From Zoopage sp. CT-All (taxonomy: Eukaryota; Zoopagomycota; Zoopagomycetes; Zoopagales; Zoopagaceae), in NCBI GenBank assembly GCA_004114245.1, contig QZWS01000141.1:1-22353 (forward strand): DNA of 22,353 bases, written 5' to 3'. Below are positions 7,424-15,535 of this stretch, one piece after another (position 1 is the stretch's first letter; the number at the start of each line of letters is the position of its first letter). A program made the translations under genes and the position numbers. The notes beneath the pieces are model-generated. The model had not been told where the DNA came from. It did not search any database and saw nothing but the letters and a program-made list of their open reading frames with translations.

Positions 7424-8053
7424 ATGTATTCGCGCTCTATTGCACTTATTGCCGTTGCGGCGATCGTCCTCTCCTCGGGGGACGCTGTCTCTGCCGGCCC
7501 CGTCCGCCTCACCCGCCGCTCCTCCGACGTTTCCTTCGACCCCATCGATATGCTGTGCCGCGTCAACGAGCTGCGCGCTAAATACCGTCTTCCCGCACTG
7601 GCACTGAATGACGACCTCCAGTATTCCGCGCACGAACACAGCCAGGACCAAGCTGACCACGGCAGCATGTCTCACAGGGGCTCCGATGGCTCGAAGCCCT
7701 CTGACCGTGTGTCAAAGTCGTGGGTTGCGTGCGGTGAGAATGTCGCCTACGGCGCGTCGGACACAGCGTCGTGCCTGGACGCGTGGATTGCCTCGCCCGG
7801 GCATCTCGCCAACCTTCTCTCAGAATCCTTTACCCATCTCGGCGTCGCTGTCGCCGTCGGTGGTGACGGGACGCCGTACTGGACGCAATCGTTTGGTGGT
7901 GACGGTCGTGAGCATGATTTTCCCTTATGCCCGTCGTCATCATCAGATGACACGTACGATGACGAGTTGCTGGATGAGTATTACACCACGGCGGACGAGG
8001 AATACGGCGATGTCACTGACGAGTTCGACGACGGCTCATACGAGAACGAGTAG
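7424..8053 (+). CDS. Secreted CAP (YkwD-like) protein with acidic tail
   Basis: A 209-aa secreted protein starting at ATG 7424 (ACC ATG context). The signal peptide MYSRSIALIAVAAIVLSSGDA... ends near VSA at 24. A short propeptide-like stretch ends in RLTRR, a likely Kex2 site, just before the domain. The CAP domain (~40-165) shows MLCRVNELRAKYRLPALAL, MSHRG (His84), CGENVAYG (Glu105), ASPGHLANLL (His127), THLGVAVAVGGDG and YWTQSFGGDG. The C-terminus is short and very acidic (DDELLDEY, TADEEYGDVTDEFDDG), unlike the long Tyr/Gly tail of its neighbour at 4695-5885. The two are clear paralogues in the same orientation, separated by the Rax1-like gene. The leader has a TATA-like TTTATACTC about 45 bp before the ATG. 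No intron is needed. Confidence 0.9.
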   Translation: MYSRSIALIAVAAIVLSSGDAVSAGPVRLTRRSSDVSFDPIDMLCRVNELRAKYRLPALALNDDLQYSAHEHSQDQADHGSMSHRGSDGSKPSDRVSKSWVACGENVAYGASDTASCLDAWIASPGHLANLLSESFTHLGVAVAVGGDGTPYWTQSFGGDGREHDFPLCPSSSSDDTYDDELLDEYYTTADEEYGDVTDEFDDGSYENE

Positions 8054-8315
8054 TATCACAGAGGCGCCTTTGCATGTTTCTTGTACAGCCTACATCTTCA
8101 TATGCACATTTTCTATCCAGAAGGCAGCACTGCAAGCCAGTGGCCATGCTAAAAGTAATGGTTCAGTGTGCTCTTTGCTTTCTGAAGCAAGCTAGTCTAG
8201 ATTAAAGAAGCGACGACAGTCTAGTTTTATCCCGGCACTGATGGGGTGGAGTAGGGCAGAGCAAGCAGGATGTAGGCTTGTATACATGCAAGTACAACTG
8301 ATGCCCACTGCTCGC

Positions 8316-11300
8316 TCAAGAGTTGCCATTCCGTTCCTCTGCATCATCCTCATCGCCACTCGTGTCTCCACTCGTATATCCTGTTACGATACTTTGCGTC
8401 TCGACATTGTCGTGGCGACCTGCACTATCCGCGTATGCTTCATTCACTGGTTCGGTCGTCAATTGCTCATCATATTCAGCCCAAACTTGACCAATTTCTC
8501 CAGCTCGATGCAGTTGACGTTCTTTTATCTTGGTTTTGTCCGTTTCTACCTTGAGACTCCTCTGCGGTCGATAGCCTAGCAGCCCAGAGCCACGAAAACG
8601 ACTAGATGTCAGGGCATGATCCAACTCGACACACTCGTCGATTTTCACCGGTCCTTTCCGTACAGGGTTTGCGGGCAGCCACATATGTACAACAAGAGGT
8701 TTGACGAGCGCCGGATGCACGTAAATATCTGGATCGGAGCAAACATCTTGGTAGTAATCCCGGTTCGGTCGCGTCTCGTACGGTGGGTCAAGCTCGCCCG
8801 AGGACGCGATTGATTCGGCATTGCCTTCGCTGTTTGCCTTGCCGAGCAAACTGGCCACGATCGTCGTGATCGGCGGTACTGAATGCGCCCGAATGTGCAG
8901 ACCCAAGCCCGGATCGACCTTAAATTGACGCCAACCACGAAGGGCCTGGAGTCTATCGCGAGCAAATCGTGTCTTCTTCACTTTATGCTGCGGAGAATGC
9001 GGTGACAAGCCTTCCTCGCCGCGTGATGCATCGGAATCATTCATGCCTATCTGCACTGGCTCGAATGTTGTACTGCGTTTTGCAACAATATGGGCCAAAG
9101 GGGGCTCGGATTGGACGCGAATGTGTGATGGTAGCGGCGAAATCCTTCGATCCCTGCTGTGCACGACTACGACTTGCTCCATCAGCGTCCTTGCATCAGG
9201 TTCGCCATTTAAAGGTGCGGCTGGCAACGTCAATCCCGCAGGGGTGGGGTACGTGACGGCATGAAGGACACTGCTAGCACGTTCTTGGCGAGATTTTGGT
9301 TTGAGATGTTCGCCTTCAGGTATCGTATCGGAGCGATGACGCGGAGGCACAGGGTTAAGTGCTACCGTATGCTCACGTGTTACCGTATGCGTCTCCTCTG
9401 GCAATGCAGATGGCGGTGTAGGCGTATCACCATTGCTGTCGTCGAGTTCTTCATGGATTCCCGGGCCTCCATACTCTCGCTTTCGACGGTTGGGGCCAGC
9501 GTGCGACTCGTCGTTCGTGCTGCTGACAGATAGAGACCCAAACGAAGGCGCTCGTGGCCTGCTCTCAAGCTGCTCCCCAAGAACAAAGGGTCGGCCCCCA
9601 TCGTGGGCAACGCCAACGCTTGACTCATCCATGCCTGGTCGTGGCAAAACAACCACATTTGCATCACGAAGACTTTCCAACGGAATAAACTTCATACGCT
9701 GCTGAAATTTCTTTCGAAGCCAAATGCGCGCAAAGATCGTTAATATAACGAGCGGGACGAGGGCGGCAGCTGCTATTAGAACCTTTTTCAACGACAAGAC
9801 GCCGATCATCGTCAGTTGCGCAAATGTCACGCCATCGAAAACAAAATTGAAAGCAAAGCGCCAAGCTTTTCCTCCGCCCTCATAGCGCCTGACGTAGGAA
9901 TATGCGAACTGGTGCTTATATATGATATAGGCGATGCCGAAATAGATGAAGCCGGCAATCATGATGAGCGGGTTGATTAAAGCATACGTGATGCAAATCA
10001 CAAACAAAAGAATGTGCAAAGGAAAATAGTAGTAGTATGGGAAGCTGTAGGGAAACCGGTTCCTCTGAAGGACGCGTGGTAGCTTGGAGACCCATCGAGA
10101 GGTGCTGACAGAAAAGGCGACGACTTGGACGAAAACCTGAACGAGCTCCAAGCTATGAATGCAGGTTGCAAAAATAACATAGTTGATGAAGTATGTAGCA
10201 CCCTAGGCGTTGTCATGATGGGCATGCACTGGTCAAGGGAAGCCTACCGTCGGAATATAAAATGCGAGCGAATCAATAAGATCGGTTGGCTTTTTAAACA
10301 GCTCCAAGAAATAAGTGACAAAACCGCTGCCCAAGAGAAAGACCACCAAGACGTTGAAGAAGGCGAACCGGTAGAAACGGTTCATCACGGCCCACTCCAA
10401 GTCGGAGTAGGACAAGAAATATTCTTGCTTCGATATCTCTGGGTTCAATATCAGATTCGATTAGAGAGCAGGGGGGATGAGGGACTGACCGAAAACGGCA
10501 AAGGGCAAAATGCTGAGGAAGAGCGCGGTGATCAACACTGGTAGCAAATCTTTGATCAGCGAAGTCATGAACGCGCTCGACGACAGGACTGGTGCCAGCC
10601 AAGGAACATTCTTCTGGATCGTATCGTAGGAGGTAAGATACAAGACAAATGACATCGGGAAGAGCCAGAAAATGGTGAGCGCCCTACCAATAGCAAGGTA
10701 TGAGCGACTGCTAGACGATGAGAGTCAAAATACCAGACAGATGCGTTTGTAATGAGCCGACGAGTTGTCCGATTGCCAAGGCCCACAGCGTGACTAGCCC
10801 AAGCAACATCGCGGGGCTCGGGTGCCATTTCCACTTGAAAGCCTTTAATCGATCGACTAATGACTGCCTGGGCGCAGAGCTCTGCGCTGGCGGGATAACG
10901 GAACGTTACGAACCCAGTGGCTGTCGCCTCTGCACATTTTCGGGGGCCAGCTTCGCGAAGCTGGTGAACGCGCTGATCCATTCGATTAAACTTTCGGACA
11001 TAGTGATCGATAGCGGACTTTGGCTTCTTCCGGGCGACACCATCTATGCTGGACGCGGTGCCCAGTGGGATCGTGCCGGATGCAGCCGAGCGTAATCCCG
11101 ACCGGCGAGGTTGCTCACTTGATTTCCGTCGTGGTATGATCCATCTTGCGTTTGGAAGGATGATACGATGGATGGGGTGAAAGCGATCGAGGACGCCCTT
11201 TGGGAGGTTGGAGAGGGATTCCCAAAAGTCGCCAAGGGACGCAATGCCGCCTTCGGAACATCTTCGGACCTGCTCTTCCGCAGGCGCAAGTAAGCCGGAC

Positions 11301-12364
11301 AGACGAGAATGGGTGCGAGTCACAGGCATGGATTGCAGTTCGTGCGAGCCGGCCCACGTGGTAGTGGCTACTGGAGATTCCGTGTTCGGTCGATGTATGA
11401 GATGATGCAAGCGCACCGCGAGCTGCTCTTGGTACCGCTTGAGCGATGAGTGAGGCAAGTCAATGGCGAGAGCACTGCCGATTTCCCCTTCTTCGTCCAA
11501 GCCGTCACTAGTAGACAGGTCCAGTGAGTGCGATCTGGCCTCGAGAATCGACAATGGCGCATTCTGTCGCCGGAGAATGTACCGGATGATGTTCTGGGCG
11601 AGCTCGATATGCGCAATCTCTAAATTCTCAAGCGCCTTGTCTCGACGAGCCAGCTTTTTTATGAGTTTTGCTGGGTGCCTGACGATGGTCGCATCGTCCA
11701 CTGGGCCAATCTGCAGACTTTGAAAATGGTCGCGAAGAGCGTCTTCGTCGCGCAGATGCCGTGGAAGCCCGGTGACCATTACTGTGCGTACTGCCAAGCC
11801 ACCATCGCGAATTCGCTTAGACCCGTAATCTCTCCGCAGATTCACATAGTGAACCGAGTCTCGAAAGAATCGCGCGAATATCAAAAAGGTGAAGAGGTAG
11901 CAAAAGACGGCGTGGGCGTACAAAAGATTGGAGCCCGAGTCGATGTTTTCGATGGAGAAGAGGTTGAGACCGTTAACGCGCACCTTGGCCTCGTCCTCTC
12001 CAGATCTTCCATAGTTGAGTGGAAGGAGCACCGGCGCTAGAAGCGCGGAACCGGTAAGCAAGACGAGAAAGGCGGAGCGCAAGAAACGCAGATGCATCAC
12101 GGCATCGAGACCGACATGGTTGAGCATGAATTCCTCACTCAACCTGAGCGACGAGAAGGCCCACCCGAGCGGGACCAGCGAAGGCGGCGGCGAAGGATTC
12201 CTGGTGAGCGCACAGCGAGGGCTGTAAAGCTGCCGCATCGAAGGTATTCGACGCAGCTTTTCGAACGCCAGGAGCGACACGACGGAGATGGCGAACGACG
12301 TCGCTACTTGCACTCCGAGGCTAGTGAATGTAGGCGAAACATGGCGCTCGTCGATGGTCGCCAT
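8316..12364 (-). CDS. Csc1/TMEM63/OSCA-type mechanosensitive cation channel
   Basis: Large polytopic membrane protein of about 1,290 aa in four exons: 12364 to ~10795, ~10707-10490, 10438-10248 and 10202-8316. Introns 10489-10439 (51 nt, GTCAGT, CTAAT branch) and 10247-10203 (45 nt, GTAGGC) join in frame. The first intron does not (see findings). N-terminal spans lie at ~15-36, 93-117 and 147-168. The cytoplasmic loop holds the RRM-like start VRTVMVTGLPRHLRDEDALR and ends in the family signature APEPRDVAW (514-522). Then come RALTIFWLFPMSF, DLLPVLITALFLSILPFAVF, the SDLEWAVMNRFYRFAFFNV block, GATYFINYVIFATC, FPYYYYFPLHILLFVICITYAL and INPLIMIAGFIYFGIAYIIYKHQ. A ~440-residue hydrophilic Ser/Pro-rich tail follows. 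Family members are osmo- or mechanosensitive, Ca2+-permeable channels. Another in-frame ATG lies at 12430, but 12364 starts the conserved part. Convergent with the CAP gene at 7424. Confidence 0.85.
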
Positions 12365-12430
12365 GGTATGAGTCGTGGCGGGCGGTAGGGGCGGATGCTG
12401 GTTGTTGTCGTTCGACCGCCACATGCGCAT

Positions 12431-14035
12431 TTCATGTGCACTAGAATGTGGATATGCTTGAAGATGATGCCGGCAATGCTTTCCTGTGGTGTGGGAGCTT
12501 GCAGTTTTAATACTAGCATCTCCTTGTTAGCCAACTGTATTATACACAAGGCTTTTGGTGTCTCCCCTTGTGACCAATTGGAAAGTTAGTCATCTGCAGG
12601 GTGCAACTGTGATAAAAATAGACATGCTAGAGTATTGAGAGTAGTCTCTTATCATTGACCCTCTCAAGTATCTTGCTATAACATTATATACAATACATTC
12701 CTCAAAGGTATGTTACTCAATAAATATAGCACTGTATTCTACAAGACTCATACATCTCATAAATTTCCCATTACTCACTATCTGTTGAAATAAGTGCAGA
12801 AAACACAGAGATAGTTATAGTATTTTGGAATATTCTAGAAGTAGAAAAGTAGTATTTAAAGCTGCTTTGATTGCACATAAGCTGACAAATATATATACCA
12901 TGTTCTACAAGACATAATTGTTATATCTATGGGACTGAGGCTCCTGGGATAGTTAGGGAATAGTAGGAAAGAGATAGTGGGAGTAGCTGGTATTTATTGT
13001 ACTGAGAAAAAATAAGACTAAACTACCAAGATCCATCATAATAATAACTCACCTATCTAGATAATTCCATCTACCCCCTTCACATTATAATAGTACAGAA
13101 AATAATGTAATAATTTTATATACCCAATCCCAATGCCAAGCAAGAGGGGCCTTTTAATACTACCACCCACCACACTTACTTGTTAGGCTTCTCTAATTAA
13201 AATTGGAAAAAGCTGCTAGAGATATATTGTGATTTGTAATTAATCTACTCATAATAGATGCAAATATATTTCTGCAATTTAATTTACAATACACTAAAGC
13301 AGTGGCAGCAGGAGCATGCTGAAGCTTAGATGATGAAGCATGGGATAATTGTGACTGAGTATAGATGAGATAGCAGATGTTTTTTTACCTGCCCATACTA
13401 CCACATCTCTGCCATGCATGACAATCACAAATTCAAACCAATCCTCATATCAATGAAATTGCTCTTTATTGTTGCTGCAGTTGTGGCTATGTTTGTGATA
13501 GGATCCGTCATGTAGACATCCAATCCATACAATCCCTCTGTCGCAATTGATCATACAATCCACTGTAATAGCCAAATGAGGAGAAAATCAGAGACAAGCA
13601 GAGGAGTGAGTCAGAGGTAGAGACAGAGGCAGGATCAAAAGGCTGTATTTGGCATAACACTGATATTGGCATGATAAGGAGAAAAGTGGGTGCCAACCAA
13701 AATTGGGCCAGACTATTACCATTATATCCATCACACAACCCACCACCTAGAAAAAGCAACTAGCGGGTGCATTGTAACCCTCTTGCCAATGAACAAAGTT
13801 CCCAGTTGGAAGGCTCTGAATAAGTATACCTAAAGATTCATACTAGGTTTTTAATTTAATCTTTTCTAATAGAAAGTCTAAAAGAATGTTCAAAGATTTG
13901 CTAGTATGACGCCCAGGCGGAATTGGGGCTAGGTTTGGCAGACAATGTGAGGACTGGGGTGGTGGCAGGGCTGAGGCAGGGCTGGGGCTAGGCTAGGCAG
14001 GACTGGAGGCAGGCTGGGGGCAAGGGGGAAGCTAG
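12431..14035. other. AT-rich gene-poor block upstream of the channel gene
   Basis: About 1.6 kb. The first ~150 bp is the likely promoter and leader of the minus-strand channel gene. The rest is AT-rich, with many stop codons in all frames and no recognisable protein. A minus-strand open frame at 13508-13759 has no ATG at its 5' end and no motif. Short related strings recur (for example TTCTACAAGAC at ~12740 and ~12903), and TTGAGAG/CTCTCAA arms lie at ~12634-12666. In texture it resembles the 200-3000 compartment. It ends in a G-rich tract at 13951-14030. Confidence 0.55.
13951..14030 (+). repeat. G-rich imperfect repeat tract
   Basis: A strongly strand-asymmetric tract with runs GGGG, GGG, GGG, GGGG, then GGGGG and GGGGG, built from loosely repeated GGCAGGGCTG and GGCTAGGC strings. 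It stands out inside AT-rich DNA. G-quadruplex formation on the plus strand is plausible from the spacing of the runs, though some loops are 8 nt. It lies directly upstream of the orphan open frames. Confidence 0.65.
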
Positions 14036-14542
14036 ATGTATTGGCGGAGGTGCACTGGTGTTGACCCGGATGGGTCAACCTTGGCGGGGAGGACAGCCGT
14101 GCCACCCTCATTTGTACTGCCTCTGTCCAACCGGGCTAGTCCTGGCGGACTCCCTAGACTGTGGTTGTTGCAGCTGGAGCGGGTCAAGGATGAAATGGTG
14201 CAGCCTCCTGTTATTTATATGCACTCACTCCTTCTTGAGGTTGGCTATATGAATCTTCTTGAAAGTTATTTTTTGCTTTCAGAGTTCCTCAAGGCCTTGG
14301 TAGCAATGAAATCAGCAGATGATAGGCCATGGCATCTGCATGTAATCATTCAGGACTACTTTTTGCTTTTAATGCTAGTTAAATATAAACCAGAAAAGAT
14401 TAGTACTTTGCTTGGCAAGGAGTTTGAGAACCAACTTAAAAGTGCCCTTGCAAGTACAGGTCTTGGAATTGATGCCACATGGAGCTTAGGCCTAATATGG
14501 CTTTTTGAAGACTATATACCCAATAAACTCCTGAAAGACTAA
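14036..14542 (+). CDS. AT-rich orphan open frame 1, hypothetical
   Basis: Open for 168 codons from the ATG at 14036. The first ~50 residues are encoded by GC-rich DNA containing an inverted repeat (14060-14079) and look unnatural. From about 14190 the frame turns AT-rich and protein-like, with alternating hydrophobic and charged residues (MHSLLLEVGYMNLLESYFLL, HLHVIIQDYFLLLMLVKYKP, WSLGLIWLFEDYIPNKLLKD). A start at the ATG within DEMVQPP (~14192) is as likely. No known domain is recognised. Codon usage (A/T third positions) differs from every GC-rich gene in the window. It could be a fragment of a mobile-element protein, a recently transferred gene, or the first exon of a gene continuing into 14618-15396. 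Confidence 0.35.
   Translation: MYWRRCTGVDPDGSTLAGRTAVPPSFVLPLSNRASPGGLPRLWLLQLERVKDEMVQPPVIYMHSLLLEVGYMNLLESYFLLSEFLKALVAMKSADDRPWHLHVIIQDYFLLLMLVKYKPEKISTLLGKEFENQLKSALASTGLGIDATWSLGLIWLFEDYIPNKLLKD
14060..14079. repeat. 8-bp inverted repeat
   Basis: GTTGACCC and GGGTCAAC flank GGAT. The hairpin is bracketed by a near-direct repeat, TTGGCGGAGG (14041) and TTGGCGGGGAGG (14082). It lies at the junction between the G-rich tract and the AT-rich open frames, so it may mark an element end. Confidence 0.6.
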
Positions 14543-14551
14543 CAAATTTGT

Positions 14552-15112
14552 TTCTCTTGGGGCAATCTCACTGCTGCATTATGCAGCATAACTGACAGAG
14601 CTAGCAGCTCTGGTGGTGTGCTTCAAAAGTTGGCACTTGTTTGGCAGGGCATACATGCTGCCTCCAGCATTTTCAGTCTTCTCAAGTTGATTCAGCACAA
14701 TTGCTACCACATGCCTTTAGAATCCATGCCACTTCAATATAATTATACCAACCTACAGTTATGCATAAAAGATAAACCAAGCAGCAGTACCTTACTTGAG
14801 ATAATATTGACAAAATACACTTTGCCAGATCTTATTAAACTACACCTCAACTGGCTCCTGAACCAAATTGACCTAGTTGGCATTGGTACAGAAGATTTAT
14901 GGCAGCTGCTAACTGGGAAAATCATCAATTTTGGTGGCTACACAATGAAAAAATATATGCGCATATCTTCAACAGGCTCCACTAAGCCAGGGACAGTGAT
15001 ACTTCTGAACCCAGAGATGTGGTGCACTTTATGCAGACCTCCATTGGTGATATCCTTAACTGGAACACGCAGCAGTGGATTTTGGGTCAGCTCTTGCAGC
15101 AGAACCAGCTGA
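14552..15112 (+). CDS. AT-rich orphan open frame 2, hypothetical or partial
   Basis: This frame is open from about 14536 to the stop at 15110-15112 (about 190 codons) with no ATG near its start; the first internal ATG comes well inside. It would therefore need an upstream exon (possibly 14036-14542, which ends 10 nt earlier in another frame), or it is a broken gene. The text looks like real protein: SWGNLTAALCSITDRASSSG, VLQKLALVWQGIHAASSIFS, DLIKLHLNWLLNQIDLVGIG, LLTGKIINFGGYTMKKYMRI. Third positions are AT-rich, as in the preceding frame. No family is recognised. It overlaps the start of the next open frame (15019) by about 90 nt. Confidence 0.3.
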   Translation, partial: FSWGNLTAALCSITDRASSSGGVLQKLALVWQGIHAASSIFSLLKLIQHNCYHMPLESMPLQYNYTNLQLCIKDKPSSSTLLEIILTKYTLPDLIKLHLNWLLNQIDLVGIGTEDLWQLLTGKIINFGGYTMKKYMRISSTGSTKPGTVILLNPEMWCTLCRPPLVISLTGTRSSGFWVSSCSRTS

Positions 15113-15396
15113 GGGTTTTGGATCAGTTTTCACAGCAGAGACAAATTGGTAATATATGGTGGGGTTGGGAGGTTTTGCAGGAAGGACTAAATGAGCAGCA
15201 GTGGTGGATTTTGGACCAGCATGCGTGGCAGGGACTAATGGCGAGCAGGATAGATACAGCTTTGCTTGATAGTATCTTTGTACGAAACCAGAAGAGACTG
15301 GGGCAGCAGAGACCAGGCACAGACGGGAGCACCAATGCTGCCGCCATTGACGGCCATTGGCGCCTTGTTTGTCTTCTGCGGTCGCTGGCGGTCTAA
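15019..15396 (+). CDS. Trp/Gln-rich orphan open frame 3, hypothetical
   Basis: 125 codons rich in Trp and Gln: WILGQLLQQNQLRVLDQFSQ, IGNIWWGWEVLQEGLNEQQ, WWILDQHAWQGLMASRIDTA. It is preceded by an in-frame RDV, so its true start may lie upstream or be an exon join. The underlying DNA contains three loosely repeated GGATTTTGG/GGGTTTTGG...CAG segments (~15076, ~15113, ~15206), so the composition could partly reflect repeat structure. The C-terminal part runs into the GC-rich promoter of the next gene, which argues against the last ~30 codons being real. No function can be offered. Confidence 0.25.
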   Translation: MVHFMQTSIGDILNWNTQQWILGQLLQQNQLRVLDQFSQQRQIGNIWWGWEVLQEGLNEQQWWILDQHAWQGLMASRIDTALLDSIFVRNQKRLGQQRPGTDGSTNAAAIDGHWRLVCLLRSLAV

Positions 15397-15535
15397 TTGC
15401 ATATATTGCGGCGTATTTAACCGCCAAATATAGACGCGGCCGCCGGTCTGCTTCTTCCTCACCTACGCCGACCCTATACACGGCCGCCCCGCATCATCCT
15501 ACTCGCACTACATACCGCTCGGTAGACTAATCTCC
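15386..15535 (+). promoter_or_regulatory. Likely promoter and leader of the repeat-protein gene
   Basis: TGGCGGT (15386-15392) and ACCGCCA (15420-15426) are exact 7-bp inverted arms around a 27-bp AT-rich segment containing ATATAT, with GTATTTAA adjoining the right arm and AAATATAG just downstream. The second arm is about 110 bp before the ATG at 15536. The arrangement suits a core promoter with a palindromic factor-binding site. No specific factor can be named. Confidence 0.4.

Noticed and set aside
10733-10810. Hydrophobic +1 frame (LWALAIGQLVGSLQ) in the first channel intron as an extra exon
   Set aside because: It overlaps the intron, begins inside exon 1 sequence and ends at a TAG. No donor/acceptor combination includes it while keeping the family order of motifs.
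13508-13759. 83-codon minus-strand open frame
   Set aside because: No ATG at its 5' end and no recognisable domain in AT-rich repeat-like DNA.
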